Positions 1 to 7,083 of a stretch of 29,462 bases of DNA are shown one piece after another. Within the stretch, counting starts at the first letter, position 1; each line of letters opens with the position of its first letter. The translations under genes were made by a program, and so were the position numbers. The notes under the pieces were generated by a model. The model was given only the letters and a program-made list of their open reading frames with translations, was not told where the DNA came from and did no database searches. Source of the stretch: CAZZCN01 sp964652975 (GTDB taxonomy: Bacteria; Bacillota; Clostridia; Saccharofermentanales; UBA5734); assembly GCA_964652975.1 (NCBI GenBank), contig CAZZCN010000036.1:1-29462 (forward strand), written 5' to 3'.

Positions 1-88
1 CGTTATTATTGGATAGATTAATTATATGCTTTTTTGAGAAACAAAGCAATAAATCAATCTACAATTTCGGTTCTAAATTAGCACTAAT

Positions 89-1714
89 TTAACTCTTGCA
101 AATCGCATACAGCATGTCCTGGATTTTCCTGGCACTCCATTCTGCCGCCTGCGGAGCCGGGTCTTTTGAGGCCGTGAATTGAGGTACAAGCGTTTCTATG
201 GTTACTGTTTTGCAGCTGTATTTAATTTTGCTGTATTTTCTCACCAGGGTGTAGATATCTGCATTTGGCGGTACAAGGCGGCCAAGCTTTTCGTTAAATA
301 CAAATCCTGATGTAAATTCTGTTACGAAGTCTGTGGTCGTGCCACTTTCATTTTGCCCCGGTTTTGAATCAGAAGCGGGCACTATATCGTATCCGGTGTA
401 TTTGTTGACAATGTTTGCAAGCGATAAGCAATTTGCATTTAATTGATTCGAAAGATGGTCTTTGCCGGCGTATATAATCCGACCACCGGAATGAAGGTCA
501 ACAAATGTTCTTGCTGATGGAAGATTGAACTTAAACCATTTGATCATGGCCTTGGTTTCCGGTTCAATCCCTAAAGTATATCCGTTGAAAGTCAGAAGAT
601 CCGGTGCCTTTACATAAGAATCAATACGGAAGATTTGGTTATATATAACTCCGCCGGAGTATGAAGGAAAGTTCCTGTTGAGCTCCACTCCATTGGCGTT
701 GACCCTTATGGTGGCAAGCTGCGAATCAGAAAATTTAGCCAAAAACAGACTGCGATTCTTAATGCTTGCATTTCCCCACTGTGCTGCTTCAAATCCGTCA
801 GGGCTTGCTACTGCTATAATGCAGATTCGTTTTGCTTTGAGCATATTGATTATTTCTGCGTTTCCTGCATTGGCCTGATTAAGCACCCAAGCCGCATATT
901 TGAGTATATATAGCGGATTGGCGATTTCACGTCCGTGGACCCCTGCTGTGAACAAATGCCTTTGCGAACCGCTCCCAAGTTGTAGAGAGTATATGTTTCT
1001 ACCGTCGGCTGACTCCCCTATTTTGAATACTTCTGCGTTTTTACTTTTACCCAGGTTAAGTATGAAGTTCTCAAGTTCATAGTATCTGTAGAATTTTGTC
1101 AGATTGATATCTGATTGTGTGTAATTTTCGTCAATAACTGCACTATATCTAACACCCAACATAGTTGCCAGGGAGTTTATGCTATTGATCGTTGCACCTG
1201 AATTTGCGTCATTATTAGTTGCGTCAGAATTTGATCCATTAATAGTTTCAGTGGGTTCGACCGTTATTACCGGGGTGGGTGTCACACTGTCAATGTCAAC
1301 TCTTACCGGTGCATATGCTTGATTGTAGATTGATATAGGCATACCTTTTGCAGTAAAAACCACTCCTCCGAGCAGTCGTTTGACTGCAGGCGCTTTGGTT
1401 ACGGTTGGTCTTGGGCTTAAGACTTTGGTGATTGATAAGGTTGGTTTTGCAGTTGGCTTTATTGTCGGAGCAAAGCTTTGGCTAGGAGTTGGTGTATATT
1501 CAGGTGTAGGTGTCGCGATTTCGCCCTGCGTAGGATCTACTGTTATTATAATTGCGGGAGTCGCTTCATAGGCATTAAGGTCAATTCCATCTGTGATATT
1601 TTGCCCTTTTAGTCCAAAAGTACAATCGATAGCTTCGCCCAACATTAAGCTCCCGAACGCGGATAAGGTTAGAATAAAAACAAAAACGGAGAAAGCGCTT
1701 AGTACTCTTTTCAC
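89..1714 (-). CDS. Secreted M14-family zinc carboxypeptidase with Pro/Thr-rich linker
   Basis: Predicted zinc metallocarboxypeptidase acting outside the cell, likely on peptides or cell-wall peptides. Residues 1-25 are a signal peptide or membrane anchor. Residues 58-105 form a Pro/Thr-rich linker, and a second Thr/Asn/Ser-rich stretch covers 143-180. The M14 domain follows from about 205 to the end. Visible M14 landmarks are HxxE at H260/E263 (zinc), substrate-binding NRNF at 346-349, DLHSGG with zinc ligand H408, and the catalytic glutamate E507 in TIETLVPQ. All key residues are present, so it should be active. The start is GTG, with AAGGTG five bases upstream, ten bases after the stop of the DUF3784-like gene, so the two are probably one operon. 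Substrate (protein versus gamma-D-Glu peptidoglycan peptides) cannot be decided from sequence. Bases 1-88 downstream contain no gene or clear terminator that I can see. Confidence 0.9.
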   Translation of the reverse strand: MKRVLSAFSVFVFILTLSAFGSLMLGEAIDCTFGLKGQNITDGIDLNAYEATPAIIITVDPTQGEIATPTPEYTPTPSQSFAPTIKPTAKPTLSITKVLSPRPTVTKAPAVKRLLGGVVFTAKGMPISIYNQAYAPVRVDIDSVTPTPVITVEPTETINGSNSDATNNDANSGATINSINSLATMLGVRYSAVIDENYTQSDINLTKFYRYYELENFILNLGKSKNAEVFKIGESADGRNIYSLQLGSGSQRHLFTAGVHGREIANPLYILKYAAWVLNQANAGNAEIINMLKAKRICIIAVASPDGFEAAQWGNASIKNRSLFLAKFSDSQLATIRVNANGVELNRNFPSYSGGVIYNQIFRIDSYVKAPDLLTFNGYTLGIEPETKAMIKWFKFNLPSARTFVDLHSGGRIIYAGKDHLSNQLNANCLSLANIVNKYTGYDIVPASDSKPGQNESGTTTDFVTEFTSGFVFNEKLGRLVPPNADIYTLVRKYSKIKYSCKTVTIETLVPQFTASKDPAPQAAEWSARKIQDMLYAICKS

Positions 1715-1724
1715 AATATCACCT

Positions 1725-2483
1725 TCATTTCCCGTCGGCTAGAATTTTAATTTTGTCGTATAAAGCCTGCGTACTAGCCAGATCCTCACTGTTCAGAATT
1801 ATGGTGCGGGTGCCTGTTTTGATAAAAATATAGCGTTTGGTTTCAGTATTCAGAAACAACTTGACATTGCCAAGTCCGGTAACGTTGAAAAAGCCTTTCA
1901 GCCTTTTGCCCAAAGCTGAACCGTTGGTCCTGAGGGTTATATCGGGCAGACTGTCGCTGATTGTTACGCTGCTGATATCCGCTCCCTTGATGGTCTCTCC
2001 GTACATTCCGCCGATTGTAAGGCTGTCCTGCGTTACGGTAAAATTCGTGGGTTTATTACTTTGTGACAAAAGAATGCCTACCAGTGTTAAAACTGTAAGT
2101 AAAAACGTAATGACAACACCGATGACTATTTTCGTACCGGTCTTCATTTTGCCGTTTTCGTCAATGGCGTTCCCATCGTATTTTTGAGATTTTATAAGCA
2201 AAAATATTATTGTCACTACAAGCATGACTACCGCTATGATAGATACCACGGGGATTTCCAGCATAAGAAAAAGAATAAACACAAACATATAAAACGCCAT
2301 TACAAAGCAAAAATTACCCATCATGACTCCAAGTTTCTCGACATCGACGTTCTTTTTCTTTTCTTTTGACATCGTGTTATATCCAGAGATGAGCCAGTAT
2401 GCCTTGAAGTACTTTATGCTTACACCGAGAATTATCATGATTATTGATGGTAGTACGACCAGTATATATTTTAGATTTTCCAT
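1725..2483 (-). CDS. DUF3784-like membrane protein with C-terminal PH-like domain
   Basis: Integral membrane protein of 252 residues. The N-terminal half carries the DUF3784 signature, YFKAYWLISGYNTMSK followed by a KLGVMMGNF segment, flanked by hydrophobic helices at about 5-25, 50-70, 73-95 and 122-145. The soluble C-terminal part (about 150-250) is beta-rich, with short strands then a final helix, resembling bacterial PH-like domains that often follow membrane helices. The ATG start is preceded by TTTTGGAGGCAAT, a strong ribosome binding site. The stop lies ten bases before the GTG of the M14 carboxypeptidase, indicating co-transcription. DUF3784 has no established function. The PH-like assignment is by overall pattern and is less certain than the DUF3784 part. 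Confidence 0.75.
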   Translation of the reverse strand: MENLKYILVVLPSIIMIILGVSIKYFKAYWLISGYNTMSKEKKKNVDVEKLGVMMGNFCFVMAFYMFVFILFLMLEIPVVSIIAVVMLVVTIIFLLIKSQKYDGNAIDENGKMKTGTKIVIGVVITFLLTVLTLVGILLSQSNKPTNFTVTQDSLTIGGMYGETIKGADISSVTISDSLPDITLRTNGSALGKRLKGFFNVTGLGNVKLFLNTETKRYIFIKTGTRTIILNSEDLASTQALYDKIKILADGK

Positions 2484-2653
2484 ATTGCCTCCAAAATATT
2501 ATATATAAAAAGTCCACAAACGCATTTTTATAAAATCTGTTGCCTGGAAATTTTAGCCTTTTGTTTTCAGACTATGTCGATAAATATTGCAGCTATCATA
2601 TTCACTTATCTTTTCTTAACTATTCTATTCATTTTTATATTATACAACAAAAA

Positions 2654-2683
2654 TAGACGAAACGACGCAAAAAGGAGTATAAT
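2654..2683 (+). promoter_or_regulatory. Candidate promoter of the cupin-like gene
   Basis: TATAAT at 2678-2683 with TAGACG (4/6 to TTGACA) at 2654-2659 and an 18-base spacer. It lies 70 bases upstream of the ATG at 2754, in the 270-base gap between divergent genes. No convincing minus-strand promoter for the DUF3784-like gene was found in the same gap, although AT-rich TATATAAT occurs just upstream of its ribosome binding site. Confidence 0.5.
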
Positions 2684-2753
2684 TAGGTTAGAACTCATTT
2701 TGATTTATTAGTAAAAGTTTTTCGTTCGCATTACTTTGAGGAGGTTGATTTTT

Positions 2754-3293
2754 ATGAGAATTGTAGATGAAGTTGAAGGTCTTTACAAGATTGTTGAATT
2801 TGATGTTTTCAGAATAACTCACAAGGCGACATTTGACATGATTCCATTGGGATTATTCGCTCATATTGATTCCATGGATCGTGTAATCCATGAGAATGAT
2901 GCTATTTCACCGGCTCCCATGGAGAATGTTCCAAGGCCCTGGTATATGCATAAATACCAGGATGACAATCTCATTGTGTTCCATGGCACGAGATTTGTAG
3001 ATCTTTATACACATGCTCACGGAATTGTCGAGAGTTTTATGGTTACCCCTAATGAGATCTATAAGAATGGTGAGCTCGTTGCCAAGGGCAGCGTCTTGCT
3101 GGTATGGCCCAGAGGGGTTTTTCATCGGATACAAAGCGGTAATCAAGGCTCCGCATCGCTTAATGTCGCCGTTCATTATGACGGGTTTGACCTTAAGACC
3201 AATTTTGATGTTTACGAGCTGGATATTAAGACCGGTGCCCACAATGTTATTCGCGAAGGTTATAGGGATCAGCTTATTTTCAGCTACGAGTAA
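2754..3293 (+). CDS. Conserved cupin-like protein
   Basis: A 179-residue soluble protein. The ATG at 2754 is chosen over an in-frame TTG at 2736 because GAGGAGG sits directly upstream of it. The sequence resembles a conserved family, found in anaerobes and cyanobacteria, that carries a PWYMH motif (residues 62-66) followed by DNLIVFHGTRFVDLYT, VTPN, VLLVWPRGVFHRI and an AVHYDGFD segment. The pattern of short strands with HGT, GVFHR and VHY histidines fits a single-domain cupin with a possible metal site. No enzyme activity is known to me for the family. It is convergent with the metalloprotease gene, whose stop begins only seven bases further on, with no room for a terminator between them. 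Confidence 0.65.
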   Translation: MRIVDEVEGLYKIVEFDVFRITHKATFDMIPLGLFAHIDSMDRVIHENDAISPAPMENVPRPWYMHKYQDDNLIVFHGTRFVDLYTHAHGIVESFMVTPNEIYKNGELVAKGSVLLVWPRGVFHRIQSGNQGSASLNVAVHYDGFDLKTNFDVYELDIKTGAHNVIREGYRDQLIFSYE

Positions 3294-3300
3294 CTGCGCT

Positions 3301-5508
3301 CTATGCCTGCGAAATGAATTGAATGCCTATCAAATGCATTTTGACCGATAGCAAATCCGAGATGGTTATCGTTCCATTTTTGTTGATGTCACCGGCTTTC
3401 TGGTATGCACCCGAGAGCAGCGCACTGTTAAGTACGTGTTGCTTAACTGAAGCAAGATCATCAATGCCTATATCCCCGTCGCCACTTGCATCGCCATATA
3501 TTACTACCGAGTAGGTGTCAACGAGAACACTTTCGCTGAAGATTTTCATTGTCGCGCCAGTACCAATCATCGATTCGGTGTCAATTATTTCTGTATTGTC
3601 AGAGTCAAAAGCCTTCACCGTCTCATTTGCAAGAATGTTTGCATTGCTCACAAAGTCTGACATTGCAGTGTTGAGAGATAATCCAGTAATGTATCCAGGT
3701 GCATATTTATACAAGGTTTCATTAATAGTAAAATTCAAAGATGTCTCATTCCCCACCGCATCAATTACTGATAGAGAGTAGTTACCCGCCACCCTAACAA
3801 CAGTATCATTTATGCATGGGCTGGCATTTAAAACTGCGCTTCCGTCGCTGAAGCTAATAATCGCAACATTATAAATTCCACCATCAGATACACCATTTAC
3901 AATTGGTGCAACTTTGTCAATATTTGATATGGTTACTGTCTGTGTACTTGTGTCCCCCATCAAATTTGTCGACACAAAATCAAAACTGCCATTCTCAGTG
4001 AATGTGTGTGACGTCGCATTGAGCGTTCCGATATCGGTCGCTGCTGTCACGATAATGTTTTGGTTCGTCGGGGCTGTCTGGTATGGCGTAATTGTGACAA
4101 CCGGTGGGTTTTGCAATATAAAATAATATACCGTGGCTCCTTTATTTGAAGGAATACGTACTTCTCCAGTGTTATGATTCGCCTCAATTATAACTGCTCC
4201 TCCGCCGTAGAGATTAGTTTTATTTCCGCCATATATTTTCTGAACAATGGAATTGTAGTCGGTGTTGCCTTTAAAGCCATAAAGTCCGGTAGCTCTTTTT
4301 AGCAAAAGTGCAGTCCTAAAATAAGTCATAAACCTGCCGAAAGTAATGGTTGGGTCAATGTATTTTTGAATGACCTGCTCGACTGCATGATAATCGTTGT
4401 AAGTGCTTTGTATTATTTCAGTAAAAACAGCATCTCCGATTCCGACCTGCTCTTTTACATACTGCGAAAAAAGATACGCGAGTGAATAATTATCGAGAGT
4501 ACTTGTCCAGCGCAGCAAAGACGACCCTGATGTTATAGTTGACGAAGAGTTATAATAACTAATCCTCGATGAAGAAACGTTACCGGAATAAACCTGTGAT
4601 GCCGCCTCAGAAAGGGTCTCATTTAACCAAGTGCTATTGACTACCGTATCAGGATCGTTGTTTTCGATAAAAACATTCTGATTCCAGTTGACCATATGCT
4701 GAAATTCATGAGCAATAGTTCCATAACATTGCGTCACATCCTTCGGTGTACCTGTACCCATGCCGGGATAAACATCGATATAGAAGACTTCCGATTGGTT
4801 GGAATTAGGATTTGTATCATATGGGTAAGGATTGCCAGAGGTGTTTTCGTACAAATCATTCGGGTCGAAGTATCCCGCATAATAACCTCCGGAACCGGAA
4901 AATCCGTCTTTTATGTCATAGCACAAAATGTCAATCTTCCCATCTTCGTCAGTATCTGAAGGTTGTCCAAAAACCGAGGTTATTTTCGGTGAAATATTGT
5001 TGTCAAACTCTGCTGTAATTTTGTCAGCGTCAGCATTCGTCATATCGTAGTCAGGAGTGTTTACCCACACATCTGATTTCGTTCCGGATGATTTTAAAGT
5101 TGCTGTAATTTGATCATAGACTTTTGATACAAAATTGTATACATAGAAATCCCTTGTATCCCCTACTTTGTAAGAAACTAAGAGCGGCGTGAAAAGTGTC
5201 TGTATACTTGCCATTCTATTGCTCGAAACTATATTTTCGTTCAAAGGTATTACATAATCTATCTTGTATGAGTCGGTGTCAATGTCATTATAATCAGTAG
5301 CCGGAGTGTAATCCGTCAAGGAAAATGAACCTGTACTCGCAGTTACACTTTCACTGGTAGACTCATTACTAATTACAGCGTAATTGCCTTTGACATATGT
5401 ATAGGTTAATGCGCTTGTATAAACACCCGAAATGTTATTACCAATCAGGCTGCCAAGTGTGATGACCAGGGCAAGTAAAAATGCAAATGTCCTTTTATAA
5501 AAAATCAT
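3301..5508 (-). CDS. Secreted M30-like zinc metalloprotease with C-terminal type I dockerin
   Basis: A 735-residue extracellular protease. The start is the ATG at 5508, preceded by AAAGGAGC; a longer frame to 5550 lacks a ribosome site and would bury the signal peptide. Residues 1-30 are a signal peptide. The catalytic domain has HEFQH (H267, E268, H271) and then WLNETLSEAA at about 294-303, supplying the third ligand as in M30/hyicolysin-like gluzincins. Upstream GGYYAGYFDPND and FYIDVYPGMG segments also fit that family. A beta-rich middle region (about 450-660) precedes a C-terminal dockerin (about 670-735) with two Ca-binding loops (DASGDGDIGIDDL and DINKNGTITISDL), each followed by an SVK helix. 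The dockerin implies attachment to a cohesin-bearing partner, which is not in this window. Its promoter appears to be an extended -10 at 5536-5544. Confidence 0.85.
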   Translation of the reverse strand: MIFYKRTFAFLLALVITLGSLIGNNISGVYTSALTYTYVKGNYAVISNESTSESVTASTGSFSLTDYTPATDYNDIDTDSYKIDYVIPLNENIVSSNRMASIQTLFTPLLVSYKVGDTRDFYVYNFVSKVYDQITATLKSSGTKSDVWVNTPDYDMTNADADKITAEFDNNISPKITSVFGQPSDTDEDGKIDILCYDIKDGFSGSGGYYAGYFDPNDLYENTSGNPYPYDTNPNSNQSEVFYIDVYPGMGTGTPKDVTQCYGTIAHEFQHMVNWNQNVFIENNDPDTVVNSTWLNETLSEAASQVYSGNVSSSRISYYNSSSTITSGSSLLRWTSTLDNYSLAYLFSQYVKEQVGIGDAVFTEIIQSTYNDYHAVEQVIQKYIDPTITFGRFMTYFRTALLLKRATGLYGFKGNTDYNSIVQKIYGGNKTNLYGGGAVIIEANHNTGEVRIPSNKGATVYYFILQNPPVVTITPYQTAPTNQNIIVTAATDIGTLNATSHTFTENGSFDFVSTNLMGDTSTQTVTISNIDKVAPIVNGVSDGGIYNVAIISFSDGSAVLNASPCINDTVVRVAGNYSLSVIDAVGNETSLNFTINETLYKYAPGYITGLSLNTAMSDFVSNANILANETVKAFDSDNTEIIDTESMIGTGATMKIFSESVLVDTYSVVIYGDASGDGDIGIDDLASVKQHVLNSALLSGAYQKAGDINKNGTITISDLLSVKMHLIGIQFISQA

Positions 5509-5535
5509 TAAATGCTCCTTTGAAATGATGTCTAA

Positions 5536-5544
5536 AGTATAGCA
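5536..5544 (-). promoter_or_regulatory. Extended -10 promoter for the dockerin protease gene
   Basis: On the minus strand TGC-TATACT (plus 5536-5544) gives an extended -10 (TGn plus 5/6 TATAAT), 27 bases upstream of the ATG. No good -35 is seen at 17 bases, which is usual for extended -10 promoters. This suggests the protease gene is not solely dependent on the upstream locus. Confidence 0.45.
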
Positions 5545-5578
5545 TAGCACTTCTTTGGGAGCATTTCAATAAAAGTAT

Positions 5579-5752
5579 TTATTGCGGCTTCATATGCGTC
5601 TTTAAATGTTCCATAATAACACCCATCCCATAAACAATGCACCCGATTCCAAATACAATTGGAAGGTAAACAGCCCACAAACGGGGTTCTACAAAGGCCA
5701 TGAAGCTTGATACACAAATTATGATACCTATAATTTTAAATGATTTTTCCAT
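5579..5752 (-). CDS. Small two-helix membrane protein (57 residues)
   Basis: A small open frame starting MEKSFKIIGIIICV and ending KTHMKPQ. It has two hydrophobic segments (about 5-20 and 25-47) separated by VEPRLW, so it is a helical hairpin membrane protein. The region upstream of the ATG contains AAAGGCGGG, a usable but imperfect ribosome binding site. It lies 69 bases after the stop of the 376-residue anchored protein and on the same strand, so it may be the last gene of the ABC locus. The amino-acid make-up (Ile/Val/Phe-rich, basic tail) looks genuinely coding rather than random. Function unknown; small hairpin proteins near transporters are sometimes immunity or accessory subunits, which is inference only. 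Confidence 0.6.
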   Translation of the reverse strand: MEKSFKIIGIIICVSSFMAFVEPRLWAVYLPIVFGIGCIVYGMGVIMEHLKTHMKPQ

Positions 5753-5821
5753 TGTTTAACCCGCCTTTTGTTCTGTAAAATAATTGAAATTATAATCTTT
5801 TACTAACTCCTTTTAGTTCAA

Positions 5822-6952
5822 TCACTGTTTGTCAACTCCAACTTCCAGTTTAGCTATGCTATTGCTATACAATATTGATTCAAGCGTTATTAGTGAATTA
5901 TCAAGTAAATTACTTCTATAAATGCCATCTGAAATTTGAAGTGATTTGACATATTTTTGCTGTTCAGGAAGATTGCTGTAGTTATTCATTCGATCAAAAC
6001 ATATGAAAAAGCGGTAGGTCGAATAAATATCTGATGTATTTTCTTTCTTTGCCGAAATCGCTTTGCTCCCTCCATCAATTGTCAATGTCTTATATACTCT
6101 GTAAAACATCTCTTTGTTAACAATCCCAGCCTTTATAATGTCGTCTATTATAAACAAATCCGTTATTATTAAACTGTTAATTGCATTTTGATTAATTGCC
6201 GCTTTTGCAAGTCCCTTTCTGATTTTACCTATTTGATCATTATTTATATGGACATTAATGTCGTGTATTTGCAAGTCCATTACTATCTCAAGTGCTTTTC
6301 TTGCAATTACAATATCATTTGTTATATCATCATTAAAATTTATTGTTTTTATTGACTTGTCGATAATATTTTGGATGTATTTTCTATCCTTATCTATATT
6401 ATAATTATTATTCAATTCATCTAATATAATCGTGTAATATAAGTTGTTAATGATATCTGCAGTATTCTCCATGCTGTTAATTTTATTGTAATTCTGATTA
6501 ATGTAGTTTTGTAGTTTTTGTTTATCAATCGCATATCCGCTATTCTTTGCCAGAACCACCCCATAAACTGTAGTGACAACATCAATATCCTCCTCAATTA
6601 AAGGCTTTGAAGATATCTGAGTTGTTTTAGTTTTCTGTGACTTTAGGGCTTTAGGATTAAGTGGTGTTTTCGCTTTTTCAGCTAATGAATCGGTTAAATA
6701 TGGATCTGTTCCTGTAGTGCTTGTTATAAAGCCAATAACACTGTCATTTTCAGTGATTTCGCTTCTCAATTTGCTTATTATATTAGATTTTTCTCTGTCA
6801 TTCAAAGTATAAAATATATTAGCCGTTTCACTAAAACTGTATTTCTCTTTAATGTCATATTTCTTAAAGTTAATATTTACCCAAAAAGCTGTTCCTATGA
6901 TTACGATTAATGATACCAGGATAGTTATTATTTTTGTTATTGTTTTTCTCAT
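5822..6952 (-). CDS. Single-pass membrane-anchored extracytoplasmic helical protein, unknown function
   Basis: A 376-residue protein. The ATG at 6952 is chosen because TTGGAG lies seven bases upstream; a TTG four codons earlier has none. Residues 4-26 are a basic-then-hydrophobic N-terminal anchor. The remainder is Asn/Ile/Lys-rich, without cysteines or a recognisable catalytic motif, and appears mostly helical. Paired helices such as VVTTVYGVVLAKNSGY, NNLYYTIILDEL and SLITLESILYSNSIAKL vaguely resemble the alpha/alpha-toroid repeats of prenyltransferase-like folds; that comparison is weak. It lies immediately downstream of the ABC transporter and has the same build (short anchor plus about 350 residues) as the 337-residue protein upstream of it, suggesting two partner proteins flanking the transporter. 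A possible own promoter is at 6986-7012. Confidence 0.7.
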   Translation of the reverse strand: MRKTITKIITILVSLIVIIGTAFWVNINFKKYDIKEKYSFSETANIFYTLNDREKSNIISKLRSEITENDSVIGFITSTTGTDPYLTDSLAEKAKTPLNPKALKSQKTKTTQISSKPLIEEDIDVVTTVYGVVLAKNSGYAIDKQKLQNYINQNYNKINSMENTADIINNLYYTIILDELNNNYNIDKDRKYIQNIIDKSIKTINFNDDITNDIVIARKALEIVMDLQIHDINVHINNDQIGKIRKGLAKAAINQNAINSLIITDLFIIDDIIKAGIVNKEMFYRVYKTLTIDGGSKAISAKKENTSDIYSTYRFFICFDRMNNYSNLPEQQKYVKSLQISDGIYRSNLLDNSLITLESILYSNSIAKLEVGVDKQ

Positions 6953-6985
6953 ACTGGTCTCCAATCAATAATTCTTTAACTACAT

Positions 6986-7012
6986 ATTATACTACTTGGG
7001 GATATTTGCCAA
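6986..7012 (-). promoter_or_regulatory. Weak candidate promoter upstream of the 376-residue anchored protein
   Basis: On the minus strand TTGGCA (plus 7007-7012) and TATAAT (plus 6986-6991) are separated by 15 bases, shorter than optimal. The 131-base gap after the ABC gene would accommodate an internal promoter. Confidence 0.3.
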
Positions 7013-7083
7013 TAGTATAAATCAATTAATAATTAATTTTACTGCTAACGCTTTTCCTTCTCATATTCTAATTCACATTGTGA

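Noticed and set aside
3294..3300. Terminator expected between the convergent cupin-like and protease genes
   Set aside because: Only seven bases separate the stop codons and no hairpin with T-run is visible there.
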